Positions 1 to 14,337 of a stretch of 64,000 nt of DNA are shown piece by piece (within the stretch, counting starts at the first letter, position 1; the number at the start of each line of letters is the position of its first letter). Source of the DNA: Mesodorylaimus sp. YZB2_4 (taxonomy: Eukaryota; Nematoda; Enoplea; Dorylaimida; Dorylaimidae); assembly GCA_030248295.1 (NCBI GenBank), contig JASANH010000976.1:310001-374000 (forward strand), read 5' to 3'. A model generated the notes under the pieces. It saw nothing but the letters and a program-made list of their open reading frames with translations. It was not told where the DNA came from and made no database searches. A program made the position numbers and the translations under genes.

Positions 1-436
1 TCGAAATATGCTAAAGTGTCATCGCATTGCATTTCTATGAGAAACGAAATGTATCAAAATCAACAATATTTAAATTCCATCGCAAAAAATACAATGTAGT
101 ATCTATTTTCTAGTAGCACAGGCCTCGACTGCAGTAGGCGGTTAGTATATGGCGGGAATTCAAAATTCAACCGACCTGGCCGACCCAGAGGCTGGGTCGG
201 GTCCGGGGTGGGTCGGCGGGTCGGGTCGGTGGGTCGGCCGATGCTAGGGTCAGACCCATTTTTCAAAATTTTAACATCACAAAATTGACAGTTTGTCTCG
301 AGGGGGGTCACGGGGGCTACACCCCCAGTTTCGGATGCTGTTTCGCACGCCTTTCTGCTCTCTCCTCTCACCTTACGGACTTGGAAAACTAACGCAAGTG
401 CGGACTCAATTCGTGCCCGAATGTTATTATTGCCAG
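1..436. other. window start, no confident exon
   Basis: This is the left edge of the window, upstream of the first readable MED18 exon. Apart from the GGGTCGG-rich block at about 177-257 I see nothing recognisable. The missing 5' exons of MED18 may lie here in a form I could not read, or beyond the window. Confidence 0.4.
177..257. repeat. GGGTCGG-rich low-complexity block
   Basis: About 80 bp dominated by repeats of GGGTCGG and its close variants, starting in the reverse-complement sense (CCGACCTGG, CCGACCC) and ending AGGGTCAGACCC. The same word is concentrated in the subterminal parts of the hAT-type element at 44963-46129. This block could be a decayed fragment of a related element, but I found no terminal repeats or target duplication here. 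Confidence 0.4.
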
Positions 437-1063
437 CACACGTTACCTTATAGAGGGCGGAACGGGTGCGCCAGTCATGATCCACGTTCGTCGTTCCTTG
501 GACGAGTCAGGGGCGCCATACCATTTACGGTATGTTGGAAACCCAGAACCCGATCCAAATCGACAATGCCCGACGTTGGTTCGAAAGGCAGTCGATACGT
601 TAGTCAAGTCGGACGATCTGATGGATTTTCTGCGAGAAATGGGATTCAGGTAATTTCGTTCCCCATGTTTTATTTTTCTGGACTGGAACCGAGTCAAGCA
701 ATCAATCAATCAACTGTGCTGCATGTTCACGCCTTTCCATTTCAGACTGCAGTACGAATTCGTAGCCAAAGGTGAAATCTACACGAAAGGGCCATTAAAA
801 ATAGTTATCTCTAAGATATTCCATGTCAAAGTGGCTGGGAATGCAGCATCGAGCGAGCCATTCACGGAGTCCCGATTGGTCGAACTCAGCGTCTTGGCGC
901 CATCCGTCCAAGATGCCGCCGTATCAAAATCCATTCGAGATTTTGCTGATCAATTAAAACCGTAAATTAGTTGTTCCTTTCTTTATCCGATCTAAGCCTG
1001 ATCCATTTTAGGATCGTGCAACTCGAGAAGATCGATTACAGCCAATTACTACTTAACGGCTGA
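437..1063 (+). CDS. MED18: Mediator complex subunit 18 (5' incomplete)
   Basis: Mediator head-module subunit, which links transcription factors to RNA polymerase II in the nucleus. Three exons are readable: about 437-649, 746-961 and 1012-1063 (stop TGA). Junctions are in phase with GT..AG introns of 96 and 50 bp. The translation follows animal MED18 through to its C-terminus: HLRYVGNP, then LVRKAVD, DFLREMGFR, YEFVAKGE, VELSVLAPS, and an ending LKPIVQLEKID. About 160 codons are visible against roughly 208 residues in human MED18, so the N-terminal exons are missing or unreadable. The left exon boundary is uncertain: an AG at 435-436 is a possible acceptor, but the frame stays open back to 393. 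The gene is convergent with the U2AF gene, with 244 bp between stop codons. Confidence 0.88.
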
Positions 1064-1101
1064 CCTATCCCCAAGTGTTATCTTCACATGTTATCAATGA
1101 G

Positions 1102-1107
1102 TTTATT
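1102..1107 (-). promoter_or_regulatory. candidate poly(A) signal AATAAA (U2AF gene)
   Basis: TTTATT on the plus strand, read as AATAAA on the minus strand, about 200 nt beyond the U2AF stop codon. It lies in the short convergent space shared with MED18. It is a six-base match only. Confidence 0.3.
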
Positions 1108-1307
1108 CGCTGTTACTGATAATAATTTTCATCAGAACGGACTTCCTATTGTATCAACAAATACATGAAAAATGTATCCCGGCTCATTCTTTTACATAAC
1201 CAAAGACAAAATCGACGGCCAACACTCAGGCCTAACAAGCAACATCGTTCCATCCCAATAGTCACAACTGAAAGGGTCAAATCGTTAGATTATCTTGGTC
1301 TTATATC

Positions 1308-3945
<2,638 letters not shown>

Positions 3946-4455
3946 TTTTTTCAAATAGATCCACTTATTATAAAAGGTTCGAGCAAACTGATTTCAAACG
4001 GACTACAAAATTGCGATTTCCCAATGTCCAAAGAGGGGTGTCTCCGAATGCCAAACGCAGCCCATGCGCACCGCACTGCTCAATCAACTTGCTTGTGCTG
4101 CAAGTGAACTCAGGTGCAAAGCTGCCTAGTGTAATTTGCCCGCCAATTCAAAAAATTTTAGTACTAGCCCTCTAAAGAGCCCAAAAGTTCACCCAATTAT
4201 TCCAACCACGTTCACCATTACAGCTCACCCCGGCATAAATTACACGTTAATAATGCAGTAGAAGTATATTTTTTCGCACCCGCCTCCCAATAGTTAAATC
4301 TATAGCTCAACAGATCCACTCGAACACACCTATAATGGATGAACGATGAACGAACACATCAAACATTGAGTTGAGTAGAAAACAGAAATATCCACGTCTG
4401 ACATTGAATACGCAAAAACGAATACCGAATTCACTGCAAATCACGTGTTCCAATT
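3946..4455. other. intergenic, U2AF 5' flank and REXO1 3' flank
   Basis: About 510 bp between the U2AF start codon and the REXO1 stop codon. It must hold the U2AF promoter because both genes are on the minus strand. I see no TATA box placed convincingly and no other gene. Confidence 0.4.
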
Positions 4456-7400
4456 CTATCTTCTATCTTGCTTGACTCTCCATTTCATCAAGTCCATACA
4501 CGTAATAGCGTCCTCCTTACTGTCATGCCCATCCACATCATCTTGGATTATCTTCTTCAAAAATTCCACAGCCAATGTTTTCAAAGCACGCTTGTAAGGG
4601 GCACCGAGACGATGAGGGAACACAACCGACGTGTCAACCACCTTGTCGTGGATTAGCTGAAATCCAAAAGACAATACAGTCCCACAAGCCAACACACACT
4701 GGTCACATCTCATTCAGATCTTAGACTTGCCAAACACACTGGCCGCTATGAGCGTCCATAACCTGATGATTCCTCACATCACAAAAGTGACCCGAGATGC
4801 TCTATCTCACACAGACACCACTTCTATATCAACCTCAATTCCTCCACTGCCTTACCTTTAATGCACGAAAATCACTTTCCAAGCTATGTCCGATAAGAAT
4901 AGACTCCGATGAGAATAAGGTTGCCAGATCATTCTGCACTTCTTCCAAAGTAACTGCGGCCTCGTTCTTCAATAGCAAATCTTCCGTCAATCCACTGAAC
5001 CGAGTATTGTAATCCAAAATTGTATGCTCCGGTCGAACGCATCGTTCATAAACCACTTGACACTGATCGTTCACTACTGTCACTCTCGCAAGCTCACTGC
5101 CGCAAGTCGTGTACACCATTTCGCAATCCAGTGCAAACACTTTGGTATCCAACCTAAAAAAGTGAAGTACAAATCCCAAAAACGCTAAAGGAAATCTCAC
5201 AATCTACATACCCCTGATTTTTGTTCGCCCATTCGCTTGTGTAAACATATCCGCCTAACGCTCGCCGTGGCATACAATCGCTCACGTGATATCGTGATAC
5301 TGAGCATCCAGCCGAATTCAGATCTTCTTGACAGCACGTGTAGCGCGATTCGATCGAGCCTGCGACTAAAATGGGAAAAGCATTCAAATTAAACAGCCGA
5401 TTTTCCAACCTGAAACCCTTCGAAATTTTCCATACTTCTTTTTTTCCATGCTCGTCCCCAGTGGAAAATGCAGTCATCTCGCCAAACATATTCTCCATCC
5501 GGAGTCAAATGAAATAACTTTCCGCATCGAATACAAATCCGTTTCAATTCTAAAATAACACAAAGCAAGTACGATAGAACAACAGCAAAATCAGACCGCA
5601 AACGCTTACCCTCATCATCGATGTACCTCTTCTTGATATCATCCTTCGCAAAAATTGCACACCCAGGTTTCTCAGCATCTGGTCTCGGGTAACCATTCGA
5701 TACTTGTTGCTCGAGTGAAAGCACAAAAGGCAGCAAGGCTTCATAAAATTCCTCACCTAAAGCAAATTTTAAGAAGTTTTGCCAAAACAGAAAATTTAAC
5801 CAGTTTACTCGGAAAGTTTGACGATCGGCGATCAGAAAATCCTGAAGAATTACGCGATCCGCCTCCAGATCGTCCAACTGTATACGAGGTCTTGGAAGCT
5901 GGTTTTCCACCCATCACTGCCGAATGGCTGACAACAGCATTTTTCTTTCCTTGAGACTCTGCGGCTGCTGACGGAGGCGCCGAAACTTCGCGTATTCGTT
6001 TAATAGCATTCACAACGGCGTTGAGATAACCTGGTTTTGATGTCGCTTTCAAATACACATTTCGTTCTTCTTCGACGGCCTATGCAAAGCCGAAGTAAAA
6101 TATCAAAATTACGATGATTTTCAGCCCAGCTTACATGCTGGTATGCTTCCGTCTCTGACAAAAATTTTAAGAATTCGTCGACAATTAAATTCAAATACTG
6201 TTGTCTAACGCTGCTCGGAACTTTAGCACCAACTTCCACGGCAATTGTCGGACGCTAAAACAGATAAAAGTATAAAAAAAGTTGGACACTAGCCGAGCTT
6301 ACACTCACCACTCCTGCAACTTTCGTAGTATCAACTGGCTTTGGAACGCGGGCAAGTCGCCTTTCGCCTTTTGGTTGCGTCCCAATATCTCCGAGAGACT
6401 TCTGAAAAATTAAAATCTCATGAAAATATATGAAGCCATTCTTATGGCCGCTCACTCACAAATGGATCCGTTTTACTTCCATCTTGCGTGTGCTGCTTCG
6501 ATGAGGATTCTGAAACCTGCAAAAAGGGACAAGATTTGTAGAAACACGCTTATAAAACACGATCAGGGCACTTACCTGTTTCCGAACCTCCTCTTTTCCA
6601 TCACGCTGTTTGGCTTTCGATTCTTCTTGGACTTTGTATTGCGAAAATCGAGATTCCAACTGTTGACGGGCCGACATAATATGCCCTCTTGGTCGCTCAC
6701 CGCCTGTTTCTCGCAGTCTTTTTGCTGCTTCAATTGATGCAGATGATAATTCCGCAACTCGTTTCTTCTTTGACTGACCATCGTCACTGGATGCATCCTT
6801 TCTCGCCGTGAAGAGTTTTTCTCGACGCTGCGGTGGATTCGACGTTGATGTTGGGGCGATCAAATCCTCGATTATCGAAGCCATATCCTCCGGGTCTTCT
6901 TTACTCTTGCTCGTGGTCAGCTTCTTAGAAAACGCACCTCGTCGCTCGGAGACACTAGCACTTGCTCCTGGTTCCGAATCTGAATCATCGCCAAATAAAT
7001 CCATGACAGCCGATGACGAACTGGTCGCTTTCTTAACCACCTTTTTCTTCTCCAATAAGGCCACTGGTTTAAGAGCCGGCGTCTTGTCTTTATCTTTAGG
7101 CGCCACTTTCTTTATCGCAGATACTGCCTTCTTTGTTTTTTCGCCATCTGGAATCCATGAGTCTTTCAGCAATTTGTTCTTTGGCTTTTCCAATTTTTGT
7201 AATTCACCGATTGGTGTCGGTTTGTACGCTGACGCGGCTACTAACGAGGGTGCCTTCGATGCCGGAAATGGCCGATATTGCAACTCGTCCGATGAGGAAT
7301 CTGTGGCATTGTCGGTCGAACTTGCGGAATCGTGACCACCGACGTATCGTGCACGCTGAGAAAGGCAAAAGTTATGAGCCAGTAAAATCAAACGTACACT

Positions 7401-8076
7401 GATAAGTTCTTACCTTCGCAGCAGGTTCACTTGGATCGTATCCAGGAACATCGTCCACCGCGCTTTCGTCGTAAACATCCGTGTTTCCCGCTGCTTCATC
7501 GCCGCTCCCCGCCGTCGGATCGCCGGATCTGGCCAGTTTGCGTTGCAGTTTTTCAATTTCATTGTTTATAGCTGCCAAATCTCGAGCCAAAGTATTCAAA
7601 TTCGATTCCGGGGGCTTTGCTAGGACACCGGCTGACTGACGGGATTGCGGTGGTGGCACTGGTTTCTTTGGTGGCGAATTCCGTTGCCTCGAATGCTGTT
7701 GAACCCGAGGACGCACGGGCTGTGCTGGCCTTGTTGGTCGAACTGAAACCGTTACTGGAGGTGTTGGTAGCAACGGACGTTTCGGTACTGCTGGTGGAGG
7801 CGACGAAGAACTGGCGAAATAACCTTGGTACCCTTGAAAATGCTCAGTGGGCACCGTCGAATAGGACGGCACCGCTTCGATGATTGTTGCTCCGCTCGAA
7901 TCCGTTTCTTGGTGCACATTGCCATTTAATGCGAGAAAAGGCAAATTATTGTCCAAAACAATTGTTGAATCGGAGGACGAATGACCACCGTAATGGCAAT
8001 ACGGTCGAACACAATCACCGGATTTGGAATGAGGACAGACGAGTCGATTAAAATAACCGCTGCTCGGGAGCATCAT
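4456..8076 (-). CDS. REXO1: RNA exonuclease 1 homolog (DEDDh 3'-5' exonuclease)
   Basis: Eleven exons (minus): 8076-7414, 7355-6576, 6516-6460, 6401-6309, 6254-6135, 6079-5809, 5756-5610, 5549-5436, 5365-5212, 5153-4856, 4656-4456; 2898 nt, 965 aa (human 1221). The N-terminus has a Cys/His cluster (C14, C22, C27, H28/H32) as in REXO1, then a long Ser/Lys-rich disordered region. The middle carries the REXO1 blocks [25 protein letters not shown] and [12 protein letters not shown], then a zinc-binding block (CIRCG to HWGR). The catalytic domain keeps all DEDDh residues: D809 and E811 (ALDCEM), D894 ([11 protein letters not shown]), H943 and D948 (GHDSKEDA). The start at 8076 matches the family N-terminus; an in-frame ATG at 8184 would add 36 residues with no family counterpart. 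Likely nuclear, acting on RNA 3' ends. Confidence 0.95.
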
Positions 8077-8587
8077 ACATGAATGATAAATTTTTGGAAT
8101 CGGATTCGTTCGACCGACTTTTCTGCCCGCCCGCCCCGTCTTGGCCTTTAAATACAGTAATCCAGCACACGTTTTCGCCGCCACAGAAAAACCTGCGCAT
8201 CAAAATTTGCGCCAAATTCAAACTGCACTAGCGCCCATCACGCGCCAAACATTCATTCTATGTACCTAGCACACACACACATGACGGCTGATACGCGTAG
8301 GGTATGTACACCGGAAAAATTTCACTAATGATAAGTTTCAACAAATTCGATCGGTGGTTTAGTTCTTTACATTACGAAGCATTTTCAATGTAAGTATGAA
8401 AGGGATCTTGCATTTCAAGGTGCTCGGCCTGCTAATTCGTCCATGATATTCTATAGACAAAGTTTGCTTCCACCATCTGGCTGATGTATTCATTTTAAAC
8501 ATGGACTAGCAATGTGCTCTACTATCATATAACAACCAATACACCACACGTACATCCCATTCCTTGCAGTGCCTTCCCCAACTATTC
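8077..8587. other. intergenic, REXO1 5' flank
   Basis: About 510 bp between the REXO1 start and the stop of the next minus-strand GPCR. It includes a short CA run near 8270. No gene or clear regulatory motif is recognised. Confidence 0.35.
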
Positions 8588-10180
8588 TTAAAGAACTTGG
8601 AAAGCTCGGCTGGAACGAAGTGGTTCGGCCACAGTATCGTTTCCCCTACTTCCATGGCGACACGTAACGAGCAGTGGTACCCCGGCGCCGTTCTCTTTTG
8701 TACTAGTTGGCCTTCGAGCAGTTGTCTCCTTTTCCGCCTCGTGCTCAGTGACCATTGCAGCCTCAGCATCTTCGCCGAACGATTTCGTGCAGGGTGCTGG
8801 TAGGTGCAAGAATTTCATGAATGTAGTCCACATACGAGCCGCACGGCTTCTGTAGAAGCGTTGTGTGACTATTGTAATGACAGGATTACCCACGGCACCT
8901 AGTGGTGGTAGGCAGAAGAGGACGTAGATGAGAACGCTTATCTCTTCGCTTCGACACATGGCGGGTATGTTCATGCCATCCTCGTAATCACTATCATACT
9001 CCTCGCTTATCATCGTGTCGCCAAATGTTGTCGACGTGGCCAGAAAAGACGACGCATTCGACGCGGTCGATGAGTTACCATCCACGAGTGTGACCAAGCT
9101 AGAGTTCTCGGAGAAATAGGGGACAGGGGTCGAAGAGAAGTTCGACACGATTCTCGAGCTCACTGAAGTCGAGCTGATCATTGCACACGCGAATGTGTAG
9201 ATGCAATAGGCCAACCGATACCTGGAACGGTGAGGCGTTGTAGTGAGCGGGTGCCACAGCAGGTCCGCCCTCATCTCACCTCACAATCGTGAAAGGACTG
9301 GCCTACCACCCGTCCAGAGTTCCAGACCCTTTAGCGGACTCACAAAAAATCCTCAGTTGTGAATGCGCAAGTAAGAATTTTCCCTTTTAACCCCCCCCCC
9401 TTCCTTCAACAGACTCACCACAAGTGAAATCCTAAGGTCCCCAAAGACAAGTGAGGATACGGTATTCACTTACGGCAAGATGGTGAGTGTTGACCATAGA
9501 GTTGAACTGAAGACGAAGAAAACTCGTTTGATTAGTTGTTTCCGAGCTCGTTTCCGTTCCACCGACTGACTGTCATTAGACTGCGTTGTCCAACGGGTCT
9601 TCTTGTGAGCCAATAAATAAATATAAACGCTGATCATAGCTGATATGGTCAAGGGCACGATATAGAAGACGATGATGGTCGAAGCGTAGTAGATGGGATG
9701 GAGACCAATTTTGCACGGCACCTTCGAGTTTGGTATCATCCATGGTCCGAAATAAGTAAATATGCTGTGCGACAAGGGAATAGCCCAGAAGGATATCCAT
9801 AACCAACGGACTCGCCTCTCGGTCACGTACATGTGATAATGCAAGGGGGCCGAGAGACTGATAAATTTATCGATATTCAAAAAGAGAAGAAAAAATACGG
9901 ACCCGATTTGACTACTCCAGACCAATATGTAATAACAAGCGCATAGCCAAGCGGGGAAACAACCGATCAGTGGTTTGGTGGACATGTAGACCAGTCCGTA
10001 GACCAGGTCAGACACTGTCATATTAACCACGTAGATCTGACTCAGTTTCACGTGGAAGTCCACGTAACGCAATGCTATGTACAAGACCAGGGTGTTCAGG
10101 AAAACGCTGGTCACACCACAACATACGGTGAAGAGGTCATTGGCATGTTCCATCCAATGATGAGTCTCGTTCAAGCACAT
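8588..10180 (-). CDS. orphan class A (rhodopsin-like) GPCR, long ECL3
   Basis: Two exons (minus): 10180-9474 and 9221-8588, phase 2 junction giving TILPYRLAY; 446 aa. Seven hydrophobic segments can be placed. TM1 is near residues 17-38, TM2 is VVNMTVSDLVYG, and TM3 runs to LLFLNIDKFISL, where DKF (104-106) replaces DRY. TM6 is TLWSTLTILPYRLAY, and TM7 contains NPVIT instead of NPxxY. C74 before TM3 and C157 in the second loop region could form the usual disulphide. The N-terminus is short with a sequon (NETH). The third extracellular loop, about residues 252-328, is about 75 residues long, Ser/Thr/Asn rich, with four N-glycosylation sequons (N263, N275, N285, N291); most class A receptors have about 5-15 residues there. 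The subfamily and ligand are not recognised. A 5' non-coding exon may exist upstream. Confidence 0.8.
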
Positions 10181-11950
10181 TTCGACTATGATCTCGGGCC
10201 AACACCAGTCGACTGCGAGGAGGAGAGTTAAAGTAATGGTTTCACTCCAACACAGGCGCCTGCTTCATTCATTTAGATAATGGCCATTGCAGTGTTTGCT
10301 TCTACTTTCAATCTTCATCGTTCAAAAGAATTTGAGCTAAATCAAATAAACCGCATTGATTCCGCCAGAAATCGTCCTAATATGACCAAAGGCACACACT
10401 GCTCGCGCTTGCTTCTCAGTTGGGAATGTGCGATCGGATCAACTTGTAGAACACGATCAGATGACAGGTCTAGGCTCGTCAAATAATCAACTCGAATTGC
10501 GATTAGATGTCAAAAAAGCTTTTTCCAATCTAAAAAATCGTCTTCAGACTACAGTAATGGTCACGGAAATGAGTCCCTTGTCAGACAATAATGGTCCAAT
10601 AGCATCGTTGCTTTGTCCCAGCTCGACCCCGAATGCTCCCTGCTCAGGGCTTGAATGAGCAATAGTGAGAGAGAATCGTGAGCGAGAGTTACGACTCTAT
10701 TCCCAGAGCGGTAATGAAGTCGATTAACTAACTTTCAAACTTGACTGACTTTCAAGTTCCGACTCGCCGCGGGCAAGCCATTCAATGTTGCAAGAAAAGT
10801 AGAATAGGTAAACGTTGGGACCTCAGTCTCGAAACAGCTGGCTAGGACGAAGTAGAGTGACGAAAAATCACCCAAGCTAGGCGTTTAGCGACATATGCAC
10901 GTGCAAAGCGAACCATCTCTCACTTTATCAAAATACTCGGCCCTGTTCAAACAACTACCCGACTCAATATCCCAATGATAATACTGTCTGTGTTGCCTTT
11001 CCACCAACACATCGTTCTTTACAAATGACGCACACCCATTTCCCTAAAATAGAGACAAGGTGCGCACAGGCCATGCTCCCAAACCCTCATTTCGCCCTCA
11101 CTGCGAGTCCCGTCCACGAAGGAAACGTGAAGAGTAAAGGAAATTATTTACTCATATTCCACCTTATTGCCTAGAATGAATGCCAGTTAGGCTCCTTTAT
11201 TATGCCGCTCTTTGCCAGAATCACTCTCATTAATCGATCCTACATCGACTGCATTCACAGCCTCACACACCAATTTTCTAGTTTCCAAGCAAGGAAAGCC
11301 TTTTCATACATACGTATCATTTGTGCATGGGACTCGGAGACGGTGTCCACCACTGCCTTGCAAGTCCATTCGCTCACACTGACATCCTGTGGGTCAAGGA
11401 CGGCACAGTCTGACAAGCAGTCGCAAAGCTGCCTGCACTAGAGGAACGAACAGCTTAGATGCAATCGAGAGCTGACTCATTCTTAGCAACCTTCGAGCCA
11501 CTGCCTGCCATTGCGAATAACATGAATCCTATAAGCCTACAATTGAGGAAAAGCCGTTAGTATCACTTAGGCGCTTACTACCTTATTAGCTCGCCATCTG
11601 CCATAAATCCTTGCTCCATTATTGCATCTGTGATTGTGAGTAGAATATGGATTCCGACTTCCGACTATGCTAGATCGTTGACTCAGTGGCAGCGCGCTCC
11701 ACAATTCCAGCTTATAAATTATACAGCTTAAAATTCGCGCGGTTTTTTGTCGTTCGTGAGAAATGTTGCGACTGCTTATATTATTTTGAAATATAATAAA
11801 ACTCCACGTGGGGAGAGATTTCTCGGCAACGTTTGTCATTCGTCAAGATGGCGGAGCAATCAAGCGGGTTCTTTCGTCAGATTTTATTTTTTTCTGTTAT
11901 TTCCTTAGTATGGCCTTTATTTCTCTGACCCGTGCTGATAGTGGTTCACG
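10181..11950. other. intergenic between divergent GPCR and TMEM183-like genes
   Basis: About 1.77 kb separating a minus-strand GPCR from a plus-strand gene, so both promoters are expected here. Only short unconvincing open frames occur. No RNA gene or repeat was recognised. Confidence 0.4.
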
Positions 11951-14337
11951 ATGCCGCGGTCGGAGAGAAGTAAAGGTAGAAGGGGAGCGACGGGTGGTTT
12001 GGATTCGGGTAAGTACTTGGGTGGATTCAGAATCATTGTGCCGAAGGAGGTGGTTGGGTTTGTCTAGCATGATTTAGAACATGTGACTCGTAGTGGGCAT
12101 TGGTGGCATCTAGGTAGGCCTGTGCACATCTGCGCTCCCGCATAAGCCAAGCCATCGACATATGCAGCACTGTAGACCTCATATGTACATCAGGTGCATC
12201 CTGTAGATCTCCTGTGCTTCTACAGAACAGGATAGACCTCGTTCTCTACTTCTTATCTGACTGAAGGTGCAGTTACAAGTAGAGTGCTCTTTATAGGTGT
12301 GCAGATCCCAAATATCAAAAACCTGTGCGATGTGTCTTTTATGTTCCTTTTTAGACGTTCGTTTGATGGATTATGCCCACGCCGCGCTCCCTTCTGCCGA
12401 GTCGAGTCGCATCTCAAAAAAGACTGTTAATGCTGCCGGTAAGTTGGCTTGTGCTCTTCGCTGCAGACGCTGCCCCACCCCCTCGTCTCTTATCGTTCGT
12501 TCGTTCGGAACGAAGCAGAATAAAACTGTGGGCAGTGTTTGACTATGCTGGCTTTCTATGTACTGTAGTATGTTAGCTCAAGATGAGTGCACTGGCGGCA
12601 CCTAGTGCCTTACCAGCGACACAGCCTGTAGTAGAAGGTTAGTATGTACCAGCTGCGGAGAATGTTACTGAACATTGGTGCAGATGTTTCTGTGTGCATG
12701 TGTCAAGGTTCATATTAGAAAGCCGGGACCTTGGAAAAGTAAGAGGATTCGAGAAGTGACTGTGAAATCAGGGGAAATTTAGAGAGATTGCGTTTTGAGA
12801 TTTCAAATTTTGAATAAACCGCCTTTTTTGAGAATGTTTTATTTTAATCAGATCGATCAGACGTTGCACAGTCGTTCGACCGAGAATATTTTGAGGCAGA
12901 CCAAGGAAGGCCGTAAATTAGTTAAATTCGGCTTAGTAATGTGACAGTGTTAACATAATCAGGGAAAAAATCAAAACTTTCTCTGGAAATCCTGAAAAAA
13001 TTAGGGAAAATCAATTTCCGCCAATTGTGTGAAACCCTTTGTGTAATCGCTGCGTTTTTTAGCAAAGACCATCCGCGAAACTCGGCACTGGTGGGAATGT
13101 GATGAGGAAGATTTCTTGGACGATTTGGCCTTACGTGGCAGTGAGAGCAGCTCTGATGGCGACGAGGAAGACGGAGACCAAGTCAAACGACCATCCGAGA
13201 AAAGAGAAAGCCGGAAAACGTTAGGAGCATTTACTTCGACCGCATGTGATGCAGCCATTGATTCAGTCAAGTATCCAGCCGATTTATGGTTTTTGATTTC
13301 CGAATATGTTCGTCCTGAAGACGTGGGTCGTTTCGCATTGATATGTCGCCAGTCTTACAATGTCACCCGCAGCTGTGGATTTTGGCGCCAGCTGTACCGT
13401 CGGTAAGTTCGTTGATGACATGTTGCTGTATCTCCGCCAGCTATTTATTTTTCTAGATTTTGCGATCCTAAAACAACCAACAACATGCCGGAGCCATTCC
13501 GTCCAATGGCACTACGGAGATTGTATGGTCTACGTACTCGTGTGATCAAAGCCTTGTATTGGTCTTACGGGCATTTCGTAGAACGCGCACGGACTTCGAA
13601 TGGTAAGCTGGTGAAGAGAAAAAATGGTGGAGCTGTTTGCCTACATATTTTAATGACTTTGTTTTAGGTGTAAGCCTGAGTGCGTCCGCGGTTGCCAAGT
13701 TGTCTCGTGGCACGTGCGAGTCGATGTGGTGGGAACAACAGCAAGACAGTGTTAGTGGGAAAACTCTATGGCGGTTTTTTTTCAAGTTTCGTGGGCGCCA
13801 GTCGTCAAGACTAGAGAATCAGCGAAGCGCGAGGCATCCCATTTCGACGGGTAGGGCGTCTTTGGACTATTTGGACAACACGTGGGCTAATTTAGAAGAA
13901 GATTGCTGTATTTTAAAAGTAAGAAGGCAAACGGTCAGTTTGCTAGTCTAGCTTACAATAGGAATTGTATGCCTTCGTCCTCATGCTGTCAGCTCTGCAT
14001 GTGGTCGAATTGTCATCTCAAGAAAAATAATTGGTTGCTGAGGGCCGTTCTGTGCAGTTATTGGTGCCTGTGCCTGCGTACACTCTTAACTTTTCAGGTC
14101 ACCTGCCACCAATACACCCAAGTTCCAACAGTCCTCGGTTGGCGTCTAGCGGAATTGAATCTGTCGTTATGTAGCGACATGCGCAGCCATCGATTGCGCT
14201 TGATCTTTTCCGAAGCGGGTCCCGGCAAGGCGATGACGGCCAGGAACGGAGCAAAAGAAGTGGCTGTTTTGGATAATGTCCAGATGGTTGCTATGTTCGA
14301 TTGGTGGCATTCAAATTATCCGGCGGCTGTATTATGA
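11951..14337 (+). CDS. TMEM183A: TMEM183-like F-box-related protein
   Basis: Six exons: 11951-12008, 12355-12438, 13063-13402, 13457-13602, 13668-13918, 14098-14337; 1119 nt, 372 aa (human TMEM183A 376). All junctions keep phase. Exon 2 matches the human segment DYANSDPAVVRSGR (here DYAHAALPSAESSR). The F-box-like core reads YPADLWFLISEYVRPED, ALICRQSY, FWRQLYRR. Further matches are LWRFFFKF, EEDCCILKVT, SDMRSHRLRLIF and a C-terminal LFDWWH-like block (MFDWWHSNYP). In vertebrates the stretch after CCLLQVT is a hydrophobic membrane segment; here the same place (VTCHQYTQVPTVLGWRLAEL) is only weakly hydrophobic. The start ATG at 11951 gives MPRSERSKGRR, like the basic human N-terminus. Function is poorly known in the family. 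Confidence 0.93.

Noticed and set aside
60..485. Minus-strand 141-codon frame at the window start
   Set aside because: It runs through the GGGTCGG repeat and antisense to a conserved MED18 exon; no family similarity.
5389..5910. Long continuous minus-strand frame in the REXO1 locus taken as one exon
   Set aside because: Family alignment and phase show introns inside it; the conserved blocks are split among exons 6-9.
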